Below are positions 26,605-35,861 of a DNA stretch of 64,000 nucleotides, in pieces; within the stretch, counting starts at the first letter, position 1; every line of letters begins with the position of its first letter. The notes below the pieces were generated by a model, which was given only the letters and a program-made list of their open reading frames with translations, did not search any database and had not been told where the DNA came from. The position numbers were made by a program, and so were the translations under genes. The DNA is from CAZOHG01 sp964579725 (GTDB taxonomy: Bacteria > Zhuqueibacterota > JdFR-76 > BMS3Abin05): NCBI GenBank assembly GCA_964579725.1, contig CAZOHG010000004.1, positions 43,481-107,480 on the forward strand, read 5' to 3'.

Positions 26605-27258
26605 TTATTTTTCGCAGGCAATGACAGAGAGGACGGTAAATCCGGCCGCTTCAATTTCCGCCACCATTTTGTCCACGTCCTGAGCGCACTGAATGCGCAT
26701 TACGATTTTGCGGAGCCGCGGGTTTTCGTGCCGCGGCGCCACTAAGCTAATAATATTCACATCGTATTTCTGGATAATGGCTGCCAGGCGGTAGATTTGC
26801 CCGGGTTTGTCCTCTGCCTCAATGGTTAGCCGGATCCCCTGTGCTCCCACACCCATGACGTCCAAAAATTGATCCACGATGTCCGTAAGCGTAATAATGC
26901 CCACCAAATTCTTTTTTCGATCGACCACGGGAAGGCCGCCGATTCGCTTTTCCCGCATGACCATGGCTGCGTCCTCAAGGGTCATGTCAGGCTGTGCCGC
27001 CACGACTTCCCGCGTCATGATGTCCCGCACACGGATTTTGTCCAACAGGTAGTTCAACTCGTAGACAGAAAGGGTTGTGGCCGGAGAGGCCGAGGCCTTT
27101 TTGATGTCGGACTCCGTGACAATTCCGACAACTTTCCCCTTTCGAACAACCGGCACATGCCGAATCCGGTGGTCTTTCATCACATTTACCACGGTATTGA
27201 AGGAATCCTCCTCCTCAACCGTAAACACATCCGTTTTCATGTAGTCTTTGACGAGCAT
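26605..27258 (-). CDS. CBS-CBS-ACT domain protein (AcuB-like)
   Basis: A cytoplasmic regulatory protein with two CBS domains (about residues 1-60 and 75-135: MKTDVFTVEEEDSF, HVPVVRKGKVVGIVTESD; then IMTREVVAAQPDMTLEDA, GGLPVVDRKKNLVGIITLTD) and a C-terminal ACT domain (about 143-217, beginning RLTIEAEDKPGQIYRLAAII). CBS pairs bind adenine nucleotides and ACT domains bind small ligands, often amino acids. This order and length (217 aa) match AcuB of the acetoin locus. It starts 4 bases after the stop of the acyl-CoA ligase gene and is followed by the GNAT gene. Confidence 0.88.
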   Translation of the reverse strand: MLVKDYMKTDVFTVEEEDSFNTVVNVMKDHRIRHVPVVRKGKVVGIVTESDIKKASASPATTLSVYELNYLLDKIRVRDIMTREVVAAQPDMTLEDAAMVMREKRIGGLPVVDRKKNLVGIITLTDIVDQFLDVMGVGAQGIRLTIEAEDKPGQIYRLAAIIQKYDVNIISLVAPRHENPRLRKIVMRIQCAQDVDKMVAEIEAAGFTVLSVIACEK

Positions 27259-27262
27259 GGTA

Positions 27263-28495
27263 CTACTCCCATTTTCTCAAATCGATCACCCTCCGGTCGG
27301 GGATTTCAAATTCTCGAACCCATTCTACACGACCCTTGACTTTCACCACGTGGTGCAACCTTTCCTCAATTTCCCCAGTGCGGCTCGGGGCAACGGTCTC
27401 GGGTCGGGCTGTTTTAAGACGGTAGGTGAGATGGTCTACATGCCCTTCGCGGGTCACCAAAATTTGGAAACTTTCCACCTCACCAAAATTCCCGACGACT
27501 GCCTGTACCTGCGCCGGGTGTACAAACATGCCTTTCACCTTTACCCCTTCGCCCACGCGGCCCTTGTAGCCGCTCAATCGCGGTGAAGGATCCCCGCAGG
27601 GACAGGGCTCTGTTAGAAACGAAGAAAGATCGCCGGTGCCAAACCGAATGAGGGGATAGGTAGCATTGAAATGCGTGACCACAATTTCACCGGTCTCACC
27701 GAGCGGTAGGGTTTTGCCGGTAGCGGGGTCACAAATTTGAACCAGCAGATTGTCGCTTACGTGCCAGCCTTCCTGCACTGAACACTCAAATCCGGCACAG
27801 CCAATGTCCGCTGTGGCGTACACCTGATACACCCGAATGCCGTATTTCCCCTGAAATGCCTGTCGAAGGGTGGGCGGAAGCGGTTCACCGGTGACCAGAG
27901 CCTTTTGGTAGCTGTGGTCTTTGGCGGGATTTAGGCCCATTTCTTCGGCTTTTTTGAGAATGGTCATTAAAAACGAGGGTGTCCCCACATACCCTGTAAC
28001 GCCAAAAAGTTTCGCCGCTTGCACCTGGAGCGCCGTATTGCCGACACCCGCCGGAAAAACCACGCATCCCAATTTGCGCAAACCGGCGTCCAACATAAAA
28101 CCACCCGGCGTCATGTGGTAGGAAAAGGTATTTTGGACCACGTCACCTTTGCCAAATCCGGCCAACCGGAGAGCCTTTTCGAAATGCCAAAAATCCTCCA
28201 CGTCGCCCTCGGGGTCCGCAATGGGGCCAGGGGAAAGAAACACTCGCCGCAACGCGCCCACTTCGGTGGCCAACCACCCGGCAAAGGGGGGATTTTCCAT
28301 TTGAAGTCGGATTAAATCGTCTTTTCGGGTCACGGGGATTTTCTGCAAATCGTCAGGATTTCGAAGGGTGTCCGGGGCGATTTTGTTTTTTTGAAGCAGT
28401 GCACGGAAATAAGGGGCCTTCTCGTAGGCGTACTGGACCAACCGGCCTAAATCACCCTGAAAGGGAACTTCACGGGATTTCCGTTCGAAACTCAA
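27263..28495 (-). CDS. Phenylacetate-CoA ligase-like adenylate-forming enzyme
   Basis: An ATP-dependent carboxylate-CoA ligase of the PaaK branch. PaaK-like blocks are AYEKAPYFRALLQ near the N-terminus, the CoA/adenylate region YATADIGCAGFEC, HFNATYPLIRFGTGDLS and the C-terminal GRVGEGVKVKGMFVHPAQV. The paired Cys in EPCPCGDPSPRL is shared with PaaK proteins. The start is a TTG at 28495 with AAGGAG 6 bases upstream. The length of 410 aa is slightly below the usual 430. It heads a small operon with the AcuB-like and GNAT genes, next to a carboxylate-type ABC transporter, suggesting activation of an imported aromatic or branched acid. Confidence 0.85.
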   Translation of the reverse strand: MSFERKSREVPFQGDLGRLVQYAYEKAPYFRALLQKNKIAPDTLRNPDDLQKIPVTRKDDLIRLQMENPPFAGWLATEVGALRRVFLSPGPIADPEGDVEDFWHFEKALRLAGFGKGDVVQNTFSYHMTPGGFMLDAGLRKLGCVVFPAGVGNTALQVQAAKLFGVTGYVGTPSFLMTILKKAEEMGLNPAKDHSYQKALVTGEPLPPTLRQAFQGKYGIRVYQVYATADIGCAGFECSVQEGWHVSDNLLVQICDPATGKTLPLGETGEIVVTHFNATYPLIRFGTGDLSSFLTEPCPCGDPSPRLSGYKGRVGEGVKVKGMFVHPAQVQAVVGNFGEVESFQILVTREGHVDHLTYRLKTARPETVAPSRTGEIEERLHHVVKVKGRVEWVREFEIPDRRVIDLRKWE

Positions 28496-28916
28496 ATCCG
28501 ACTCCTTTTGGTTTGAAAGATTGAAAAGAACGTCGCTGGCCAGAATGAAAAATCTTCGCCTCGTTTTCTATTTTCTTCTGCCGCAAGAGCGGTGATTTTG
28601 CCGCAAATATTTTTCTTTTAACGCCCTTTTGGGGGACGAATGTTCTGCTGTTTTCAACAAGCGCAAGCACCCTTTTTTGTTTATTCGCCGCCGGGAGAAA
28701 AAGTCTCCGCAAACCACAGGAAAAGATCCCAGTAAAACAATCCGGGTCGTTGGAAAATGGAAATTTCGTTCGATGGGTATTTTTAATATATGAAAAATTC
28801 GAGTGAAATTCTATTAAATTCCCGCAATATTTATTGCAGGGTTTCAGTCGATGGGTATTGGCCCCGCATTTTTCGAAAAAGCGCCCTTGTTTTGCGGGGC
28901 GCGAACTCTTTTTTGT
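28496..28916. other. Intergenic region between livF and the PaaK-like gene
   Basis: 421 bases without a credible gene. It contains the AT-rich segment with direct and inverted repeats at 28770-28859, which lies near the livF end, and then a mixed sequence leading to the ribosome-binding site of the ligase gene. It should hold the ligase promoter, but no clear -35/-10 pair stands out. Confidence 0.45.
28770..28859. repeat. 12-bp direct repeat flanking an inverted repeat
   Basis: TCGATGGGTATT occurs at 28770-28781 and again at 28848-28859, 78 bases apart. Between them lies an AT-rich stretch with an inverted repeat CCCGCAATA/TATTGCAGGG (about 28821-28841, one bulged base). The layout could be regulator binding sites upstream of the acyl-CoA ligase operon, or a footprint left by a small mobile element. 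Confidence 0.5.
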
Positions 28917-29708
28917 CTACAGCCAGCGTTTGCGGCGCTTGTAATGTTTGACGTCCCGGAAGCTTTTCCGTTTTCCCACCTCGGAAAGCCCCAGGTAAAA
29001 TTCCTTGACATCGGGGTTGTTTTTCAATTCCTCGGATTTACCGTCCAGTCCCACCCGACCGTTTTCCATAATGTAGGCGTACCCGGCAATTCCAAGGGCG
29101 GCACGGGCATTTTGTTCCACCAAAAGAATACTGACTCCCTCCTCGGAATTGATCCGCCGAATGATGTCAAAAATCTCCCGCACCAACAGCGGCGCCAGTC
29201 CGAGGGAAGGTTCATCCAAAAGCATGAGACGCGGCCGGGCCATGAGCGCACGCCCGATGGCCAGCATTTGCTGCTCGCCGCCCGAAATGTACCCGGCCAC
29301 CCGATTGCGTAAATCGCGCAAACGCGGGAAATAGGTGTACACCATGTCCAAATCCCGCTTCAAATTTTGGCTGTCTTTTCGCGTGTAAAATCCTGCTTTC
29401 AGATTTTCTTCGATGGTCAAATGCTCAAACACCCGCCGTCCTTCCAACACCTGGAAAATCCCCATTCGGACAATCTCTTCGGCGTCTTTTTTGTCGATTC
29501 GTTGGCCGTTAAATTCAATGCTGCCGTCGGTAACTTCCCCGTCCTCCGATTTCAGAAGGCCCGAAATAGCTTTGAGCGTGGTGGTTTTCCCGGCGCCGTT
29601 CGCTCCTAAAAGCGCCACAATTTCCCCGTCCGGCACACTAATGGACATCCCCTTTAAAACCAAAATAACGTTGTTGTACACCACCTCAATATTGTTGAGT
29701 TTCAGCAT
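28917..29708 (-). CDS. livF: Branched-chain amino acid/carboxylate ABC transporter ATPase (LivF-like)
   Basis: One of two ATPases of a Liv-type uptake system. Walker A LLGANGAGKTTT, signature ISGGEQQMLAIGRAL, Walker B LMLLDEPSLGLAP and the H-loop region ILLVEQN are intact, and ARAALGIAGYAYIMENGRV is typical of LivF. The last 25 residues form a basic tail rich in Lys and Arg that usual LivF proteins (about 235 aa) lack. It lies 137 bases downstream of the binding-protein gene and a terminator, so it may be expressed at a lower level or from its own promoter. Confidence 0.9.
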   Translation of the reverse strand: MLKLNNIEVVYNNVILVLKGMSISVPDGEIVALLGANGAGKTTTLKAISGLLKSEDGEVTDGSIEFNGQRIDKKDAEEIVRMGIFQVLEGRRVFEHLTIEENLKAGFYTRKDSQNLKRDLDMVYTYFPRLRDLRNRVAGYISGGEQQMLAIGRALMARPRLMLLDEPSLGLAPLLVREIFDIIRRINSEEGVSILLVEQNARAALGIAGYAYIMENGRVGLDGKSEELKNNPDVKEFYLGLSEVGKRKSFRDVKHYKRRKRWL

Positions 29709-29808
29709 TCCTCAGTAATTCCAATTGTTCGGGGTGATTTTTCCGCGCCTTTGCCGGTATTTTTCATTTTTCAAACCGCTTCCTTTTTACACGCTCATTG
29801 AAAAGAGG

Positions 29809-29837
29809 GGAGCTTTCGGGGATTTCCCGAAAGCTCC
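29809..29837 (-). terminator. Strong hairpin terminator after the binding-protein gene
   Basis: GGAGCTTTCGGG (29809-29820) pairs perfectly with CCCGAAAGCTCC (29826-29837) around a five-base loop. On the - strand it begins 9 bases after the stop of the substrate-binding protein gene and is followed by CTCTTTTC. It probably causes partial termination between that gene and livF. Confidence 0.75.
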
Positions 29838-29845
29838 TTCTTTGG

Positions 29846-31069
29846 TTATTCTTTTCCCAACATTTCGGCTTTCGGTACCGGCGGAGTGCTAATCCAGTCG
29901 GTTACGGGTACCAATTCGCCCTTTTTAATCGTAACCAATTTGACCATCTTGGCACCCCGGTGGTCTCTGGCGGAATAACTCACAGGCGTGACCAGCCCCT
30001 TCAAATCAAAATTCTGAATACTCTCAAATCCCTGTTTAATTAATGCACCGGTCACCTTGGCGGGATCGTTTTTGGCCAGTGCCAGAGCCTTGCGAACGGC
30101 TTCCGTCATAATTGCGGCATTTACCCAACCCGTTACGTAGGGCGGCTCACGGTACTTAATTTTGGGATGATACTGGCTGTTCACCTTTTTTAGCATTTGA
30201 ATCCCCGGGACGTTGTCCTCGCTCCAAATGGCAAAAGGCATCACCCCAAGGTAGCCCTCGGCAGCACTTCCGGCCAATTCGGCCAATTTTTGTCCCGTCC
30301 CCCAGAAATTGCCCGTAAAAACGGTTTTTAGTCCCAACTTTTTGGCATCTTTTAAAATGGTGGAGGTGGCCATGAAGGTTTCCTGAATAAAGGCGTAATC
30401 GGCTTTTTTCTCTTTAATGCGCAAAAGCTGGGAGGTGGCATCCAGGGCGCGCAGCGAGACGTTTTCTTCGTCCACAATTTCAATTCCGTTGGCTTTGGCA
30501 AATTGGCGTGCCGGCGTTAAGGGGGCGCGTCCGTAGCCGCTGTCGTTGTAAATCAAGGCCACCCGCGGGGGACGTTTCATTTTCCAATTCTTCTTAATGT
30601 ATTGCAACACGGCACGCACGTGGTCGGCGTAGGTGGTAACGGGAAGGAAATTCCAGTTGCCCGGCATCCACACCAAATTTTGCGAAAAAGAGGCGGAAAT
30701 GTAAGGGATTTGATCCTTAATAATTTTCTGCCTCAGGGCTTCACTGTCGCCGGTGCCCCACCCAATAATGGCTTTCACCCTGTCCTGTTTGACAAATTTT
30801 TTGTAGGCGGAAATCGCCTGGGGGATTTTATATTGGTAGTCCGTCCATTTCAAATCGATTTTCACCCCGTTAATACCGCCTTTTGCGTTGAGCCATTTAA
30901 AATAATCGCGAACGCCGTCCGCGTAGTGCCACCCCACGTCACCCGTCGGGCCGGTAATGTCAAAAATCGCCCCGATTTTAATGGTTTTCTGCTTGGCTGT
31001 TCCTAACACTGGTAACCCAAGCAAAAACAACCCTGTTACGAGCACGACCAGCCATTTGCTTGTTTTCAT
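29846..31069 (-). CDS. Periplasmic substrate-binding protein of the Liv-type ABC transporter
   Basis: Captures the substrate in the periplasm. A signal peptide (WLVVLVTGLFLLGLPVLGTA) precedes the type I periplasmic-binding fold: IKIGAIFDITGPTGDVGWHYADG is the family start, WLNAKGGINGVKIDL follows, and RVALIYNDSGYGR marks the second lobe. The length of 407 aa matches the larger carboxylate/branched-chain amino acid binders. It lies 129 bases downstream of livM. The ligand cannot be told from the sequence; neighbouring acyl-CoA ligases suggest a carboxylic acid. Confidence 0.9.
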   Translation of the reverse strand: MKTSKWLVVLVTGLFLLGLPVLGTAKQKTIKIGAIFDITGPTGDVGWHYADGVRDYFKWLNAKGGINGVKIDLKWTDYQYKIPQAISAYKKFVKQDRVKAIIGWGTGDSEALRQKIIKDQIPYISASFSQNLVWMPGNWNFLPVTTYADHVRAVLQYIKKNWKMKRPPRVALIYNDSGYGRAPLTPARQFAKANGIEIVDEENVSLRALDATSQLLRIKEKKADYAFIQETFMATSTILKDAKKLGLKTVFTGNFWGTGQKLAELAGSAAEGYLGVMPFAIWSEDNVPGIQMLKKVNSQYHPKIKYREPPYVTGWVNAAIMTEAVRKALALAKNDPAKVTGALIKQGFESIQNFDLKGLVTPVSYSARDHRGAKMVKLVTIKKGELVPVTDWISTPPVPKAEMLGKE

Positions 31070-31198
31070 TGTCCTTCCTCCAAATTTCGTTCACAGCTTC
31101 AAAACACGTAGCAACCCAATTTTTTGGAATCTATCTCAAACAAATTCCGACCGGAGAAGCGACTTCTCCTGCCGGAATTTGACTGCGCCGAACCGCCT

Positions 31199-32251
31199 CT
31201 AATAAGAAAACGGCCAAAGTTTCCAGTACGCCCGAATCATCTGCCAACGGTGGTACAAACCGTCGGGTTCGTAGATCAAAAACAGGATTACAGTCAGGCC
31301 GAAAACGATCTCGCGGCTGGCTCCAAGAATATCTCCAATATTGGGGTACGCCCCGCTCAGAGCACTGGCCAGAACACGCAAAAGTTCCGGAAGCAGCGTA
31401 ATAAAAATCGCCCCGTAAATCGCCCCTAACACGCTGCCCAGTCCTCCGATAATAATCATGGCCAAGTAATTAACCGAAACAACAATGGTAAAATGTTCCG
31501 GCGTAATGATGGTAATATAGTGAGCCCACAGACTTCCGGCAATGCCTGCGTAAAAAGAGCTGACGAAAAAAGCCATGAGTTTGTACTTAAAAAGATTGAC
31601 ACCCAAAATTTCGGCAGCAATGTCGTTGTCCCGAATAGCGATAAAGGCGCGCCCCACCCGGGTGCGAAGCAAATTGCGGGCGTACCAGACGGCCAAAACA
31701 ACCACGGTAAACGTAATGTAGTAAAAAGTGCGGTCGCTGTCGAATTCAAACGATCCGATTTTGGGCGAGGGAACCAAAATTCCCGAGGTGCCGTTCGTCA
31801 AACTGCGCCAGTGTACAATGGTGAATTCAATAATCACCTGTGCTGCCAGTGTGGCAATGGCAAGGTACAACCCCTTAATGCGAAGGGACGGAATTCCGAA
31901 AACAAGCCCCACGCTGGCGGCAATGAGACCCGCCAAGGGCAGTGCCAGCCAAAAACTGAATCCCAGGCGAGTTGTCAGCAGAGCGGAAGCGTACGCTCCA
32001 ACACCAATAAAAGCGCCGTGCCCCAATGAAATTTGCCCCGCGAAGCCCGTTAAAATATTCAACCCCATGGCCCCAATAATGGCAATTCCCGTTAAATTGG
32101 CCAGAGAGAGCAAATAGTCATTCATGTACAAAGGCCCCGTGAGGATGACCACCAACAGCACCCCCAGCCAGAAGAGTTGCACTTTGGTTCGAAAAATCCG
32201 TCGATCCTGTTTGTACGAGACGTTAAAAACGCCGCTCGGAAGCTGATTCAT
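31199..32251 (-). CDS. livM: Liv-type ABC transporter permease LivM
   Basis: Inner-membrane permease. After about 25 cytoplasmic residues come nine to ten hydrophobic segments with the LivM hallmarks GLNILTGFAGQISLGHGAF, RVGRAFIAIRDNDIAAEILGV and MIIIGGLGSVLGAIYGAIF. The 350 residues fit the family. It starts 9 bases after the LivH stop, with AGGATGAGGG just upstream. Confidence 0.93.
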   Translation of the reverse strand: MNQLPSGVFNVSYKQDRRIFRTKVQLFWLGVLLVVILTGPLYMNDYLLSLANLTGIAIIGAMGLNILTGFAGQISLGHGAFIGVGAYASALLTTRLGFSFWLALPLAGLIAASVGLVFGIPSLRIKGLYLAIATLAAQVIIEFTIVHWRSLTNGTSGILVPSPKIGSFEFDSDRTFYYITFTVVVLAVWYARNLLRTRVGRAFIAIRDNDIAAEILGVNLFKYKLMAFFVSSFYAGIAGSLWAHYITIITPEHFTIVVSVNYLAMIIIGGLGSVLGAIYGAIFITLLPELLRVLASALSGAYPNIGDILGASREIVFGLTVILFLIYEPDGLYHRWQMIRAYWKLWPFSY

Positions 32252-32260
32252 GCCCTCATC

Positions 32261-33145
32261 CTACACTCGTTCGATGCGCTCTAAACCAAATAGCCCGTAG
32301 GGCTTGATCATCAGGACAATCACCAAAATAATGAACGGGAAGATTTCCTTCACGCCGCCGCCAAAAAAGGGGTCGAGATACCCGCCCGCCAGATTTTCCA
32401 AAATACCGATGGTCAATCCGCCCACAATGGCTCCGGGGATGGAATCCAGCCCGCCCAAAATAACCACAGGGAACACCCGCAGGCCCATCATGCTCAGGCT
32501 AATATTGACGCCGTTAATGTTTCCAATCACAATTCCTCCCACGGCTGCCACCAAAGCAGCGATGGCCCATGCCAATCCGTAAATCCGCTTAATGCTAATG
32601 CCCATGGAAAGCGCCGCGTCCTCGTCGTCGGCGGCAGCACGCATGGCAATACCTTCGTTGGTAAATTTAAAAAACAGGGTAAAAATTCCGAGAAAAAGAA
32701 TGGCCAAAACAAAACTCCACACGTACACCTGTGAGAGCACAATTCCGCCGATGTTAAGTGGTTTGGTGGGGAAAATCGGCGGGAACACGCGTGTTTCCGT
32801 GCCCCAAATGACCTCGACCAAACCTCGCAAAAAACTGGACAATCCGATCGTCAGCATAATAATAGACAGAACCGATTCACCAATCATAGGCCGGAGAAAA
32901 AAGCGTTCAATCAGAAGTCCGACCAAAACGGCAATGACCAGCGTTAGCAAAAAAGCCAGCAAAAACGGCACTTTGTAGGTTGTGGAGAGGGAGAGACAGA
33001 TAAAAGCCCCGACAAGAACCAGTTCCCCCTGCGCAAAATTAATCACACGGCTGGATTTGTAAATGAGCACAAACCCGAGGGCAACCAATGCGTACACACT
33101 GCCTACCACCAAGCCGGTTACCAGAAGTTGCAGGAAAAAAATCAT
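32261..33145 (-). CDS. livH: Liv-type ABC transporter permease LivH
   Basis: Partner permease of LivM. It shows GSVYALVALGFVLIYKSSRV followed by INFAQGELVLVGAF, then AMRAAADDEDAALSMGIS and GGLDSIPGAIVGGLTIGILE, all standard LivH blocks, in 294 residues with eight to nine hydrophobic segments. Its ATG overlaps the stop of the upstream acyl-CoA synthetase gene (ATGA), so transporter and synthetase are translationally coupled. Confidence 0.93.
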   Translation of the reverse strand: MIFFLQLLVTGLVVGSVYALVALGFVLIYKSSRVINFAQGELVLVGAFICLSLSTTYKVPFLLAFLLTLVIAVLVGLLIERFFLRPMIGESVLSIIMLTIGLSSFLRGLVEVIWGTETRVFPPIFPTKPLNIGGIVLSQVYVWSFVLAILFLGIFTLFFKFTNEGIAMRAAADDEDAALSMGISIKRIYGLAWAIAALVAAVGGIVIGNINGVNISLSMMGLRVFPVVILGGLDSIPGAIVGGLTIGILENLAGGYLDPFFGGGVKEIFPFIILVIVLMIKPYGLFGLERIERV

Positions 33146-35091
33146 ACACGGTCCTCGTTTTTGGCTTTGCTCAATTTAGTCCCTTGTGCGGCGTCCATAA
33201 ATTCCAGCCGAAGATTGGTTCGAATACGCGCTTCGCGCCCGTCGCGGTACTTTACTTGTGCCTCTACCTCGCACCGGTTCTGATCGCTGTACAGCGCTTC
33301 CACCAAAATTTTGTACCGCTCTTCGATAAAACCCCGCCGCACTTTTTTGGTGCGTGTCAATTCGTTGTCGTCCGCGTCCAATTCCTTGTGCAAAATAACG
33401 AATTTCCGAATTCGGGCACGCTGCGGCAGTTCACGGTTCACCCGTTCTACATCTTGCCGAATCAGCTCGTAAACCTCCGGCTTCTGCGACAAGTCCACGT
33501 ACGTGGTGTAGGGGATTCGGTGCATTTCGGCCCACTTGCCCACATTGGCCATTTCGATATTAATAAAAGCCGTCACATAATCGCGTCCCTTGCCAAAGGC
33601 AACGGCTTCTTTTATGTAGGGACTGAATTTGAGTTTATTTTCGATGTACTGGGGCGAAAATCGACTGCCGTCGGAAAGTTTCATAATGTCTTTGACCCGA
33701 TCGAACATGATGAGATGACCGTCGGCATCAATCTCCCCGGCGTCTCCGGAATGAAGCCAGCCGTCCCGCAGCGCTTCCTCGGTAGATTTGGGGTCCCGGT
33801 AATAACCCACAAAAACACTGGGACTTTTGGAGAGAATCTCCCCGTCTTCGGAGATGCGGATTTCGGTTTCGGGAATGGGCTTGCCCACTGTGTCGAACTT
33901 AATGTCGCCGTCCCGGTGTACCACGGAGATGCCCGAAATCTCCGTTTGCCCGTAGATTTGTTTCAGATTGACTCCAATGGCGTGGTAAAATCGAAAAACG
34001 TCGGGGCCCAGTGCCGCCCCGCCCGTGTAGGCGTACCGAATGCGAGACAAACCGATTCGATCTCGCAACGCCCGAAAAACAAGAAAATCGGCTAACTTAC
34101 CGAGAATTTTCCACCCCAAACTGGGTTTTTGTTTGGCGAATTTCAAGTCTGCCAGATGGCGCCCGATTTTCATGGAAAAATTGTAAACCGCTCGTTTGAA
34201 TCGGGTGGTGTCCGCAATTTTAACCTGAATGTCCGAGAGAATGCTTTCCCAAATGCGGGGCGGTGAAAACATGACCTGCGGCGCAATTTCCCGAATATTG
34301 TCCCGGACGGTTTCCGGCTCTTCGGGGAAATTGACAGTAAAGCCAATGGCCAGGGCACCCGCCACGCAGGTCATTTGCTCGCCCACCCAGGCCAGCGGCA
34401 AAAAGGAGACAAAATTGTCGCTTTCCCGGAGGGGGTCGACTTTCATGGAAAGATTCTCCGCCATTTTGATCAGATTTCGGTGAGTTAACATCACCAGTTT
34501 GGGTCGTCCCGTGGTTCCGGAGGTGGTCAAAAACAGAGCCAGATCGTCCCCTTTTCCTTCTTCTACACGCGATTCAAATTCACCGGGATGGGTTTTGTCG
34601 TAGGCCGCGCCCAATTTTTCCACATCCTGAAAACTCATGAGCCAGGGATCGTGGTAAAAACGCATGCCTTTTGGATCCCAGTAGATCACCCGTTGAACCT
34701 GTGGCAGGCGGTCTTTGATTTCCAGAAGCTTGTCCACCTGCTCCTGGTCTTCGGCAATTACGTACCGGGATTCGGAAAAATCGGCCACAAATTGGATTTC
34801 TTCCGGGGTGGAATCCTGGTAAATTCCCACTGCAATTCCGCCCAGTGATTGGGCTCCCAGTTCCGCGTACACCCATTCCGGCTCGTTGTCGCCGATAATG
34901 GAAATTTTGTCACCGCGCTCGAAGCCTAACGTCCAGAGCCCCAAAGCAAAATATTTCACGTGTTCCAGATAACCGGCCCAAGTGACCTCATTCCAAATAC
35001 CGAAATCCTTTTCGCGAAGAGCCACCCGCCTCGCCCCGTACTGTTTGGCCTTCACCAACAGGAGCTTCGGAAAAGTTTCGGCCAATTCCAT
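33142..35091 (-). CDS. Long-chain-type acyl-CoA synthetase (AMP-forming)
   Basis: Activates a carboxylic acid to its CoA thioester through an acyl-adenylate. Motifs: P-loop LTTSGTTGRPKLVMLTH, YAYTGGAALGPDVFRFYHAI, IYGQTEISG, and LHSGDAGEIDADGHLIMFDRVKDIMKLSDG with the ATP-binding Asp and hinge residues. The long-chain class carries this form of hinge. The 649 residues include a C-terminal extension of about 50 residues after the usual end, rich in charged residues. It lies between livG and livH with overlaps at both ends (1 and 4 bases), so substrate import and activation are built into one transcript. Substrate class (long-chain, branched or aromatic) is open. Confidence 0.92.
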   Translation of the reverse strand: MELAETFPKLLLVKAKQYGARRVALREKDFGIWNEVTWAGYLEHVKYFALGLWTLGFERGDKISIIGDNEPEWVYAELGAQSLGGIAVGIYQDSTPEEIQFVADFSESRYVIAEDQEQVDKLLEIKDRLPQVQRVIYWDPKGMRFYHDPWLMSFQDVEKLGAAYDKTHPGEFESRVEEGKGDDLALFLTTSGTTGRPKLVMLTHRNLIKMAENLSMKVDPLRESDNFVSFLPLAWVGEQMTCVAGALAIGFTVNFPEEPETVRDNIREIAPQVMFSPPRIWESILSDIQVKIADTTRFKRAVYNFSMKIGRHLADLKFAKQKPSLGWKILGKLADFLVFRALRDRIGLSRIRYAYTGGAALGPDVFRFYHAIGVNLKQIYGQTEISGISVVHRDGDIKFDTVGKPIPETEIRISEDGEILSKSPSVFVGYYRDPKSTEEALRDGWLHSGDAGEIDADGHLIMFDRVKDIMKLSDGSRFSPQYIENKLKFSPYIKEAVAFGKGRDYVTAFINIEMANVGKWAEMHRIPYTTYVDLSQKPEVYELIRQDVERVNRELPQRARIRKFVILHKELDADDNELTRTKKVRRGFIEERYKILVEALYSDQNRCEVEAQVKYRDGREARIRTNLRLEFMDAAQGTKLSKAKNEDRV

Positions 35092-35861
35092 TAAACCTCC
35101 GCCTCCTGTCCAAGGTACGCTTCAATTACCCGTCGATTCCTCTTGACCTCGTCGGGGCTTCCTTCGGCGATTTTAATGCCGAAATCCAGCACACACACGC
35201 GGTTGGAAATGTCCATGACCACCCCCATGTCGTGTTCAATCAGCACAACGGTAATGTCCCACTCTTCGTTAATGTCAATAATGAACCGGGCAATGTCTTC
35301 CTTTTCTTCCATGTTCATCCCGGCCATGGGTTCGTCCATTAAAATTAGTTTCGGGCGAAGCGCCAGGGCTCTACCGATCTCCAAACGTTTCTGTAAACCG
35401 TAGGAGAGAGTTCCCACGACTTTATTTCGAATGGACTCAATCTCCAGAAAGTCAATAATGTCTTCAATAAATTTGCGTTCGCGGATTTCTTCCTTTTCGG
35501 CAAATCCGTAATAAATTCCCCCCAAAAGCGCTCCCGCTTTCAGATGATTGTGCGAGCCCAGCATGAGGTTGTCCAGTGTGGTCATCCCTTTGAAGAGTTC
35601 AATATTTTGAAAGGTGCGGGCAATGCCCAATTGGGCACGTTTGTGCGTAGGCAAGTGGGAAATATCTTTGCCGTCGAAAAGAATGGAGCCTTTTTGCGGA
35701 CGGTACAGGCCACTAATGGAATTGAGCAGGCTGGTTTTTCCCGCTCCGTTCGGCCCAATGATGGCAAAAATTTCTCCGTCCTGAACGGACAAACTGACAT
35801 CGGTGAGTGCGTTCACTCCCCCAAAATGCAACGAAACGTTCCGAACCTCTAAAATAGCCAT
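35091..35861 (-). CDS. livG: Liv-type ABC transporter ATPase LivG
   Basis: First gene of the liv cluster. Walker A IIGPNGAGKTSL, the LivG-type insertion GIARTFQNIELFKGMTTLDN, signature LSYGLQKRLEIGRAL, Walker B LILMDEPMAGMN and the H-loop VLIEHDMGVVMDIS. The signature reads LSYGLQ, the usual LivG variant of LSGGQ. ATG 35861 (MAILEVRNVSL) gives 256 aa, the canonical size; a TTG at 35909 would add an unlikely tail. The stop overlaps the acyl-CoA synthetase ATG, and GGAGG inside the gene end serves that ATG. Confidence 0.93.
   Translation of the reverse strand: MAILEVRNVSLHFGGVNALTDVSLSVQDGEIFAIIGPNGAGKTSLLNSISGLYRPQKGSILFDGKDISHLPTHKRAQLGIARTFQNIELFKGMTTLDNLMLGSHNHLKAGALLGGIYYGFAEKEEIRERKFIEDIIDFLEIESIRNKVVGTLSYGLQKRLEIGRALALRPKLILMDEPMAGMNMEEKEDIARFIIDINEEWDITVVLIEHDMGVVMDISNRVCVLDFGIKIAEGSPDEVKRNRRVIEAYLGQEAEV

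Noticed and set aside
33088..34095. 335-codon open frame on the + strand
   Set aside because: It lies wholly antisense to the liv permease and acyl-CoA synthetase genes, which show clear motifs; its translation has no family-like pattern.
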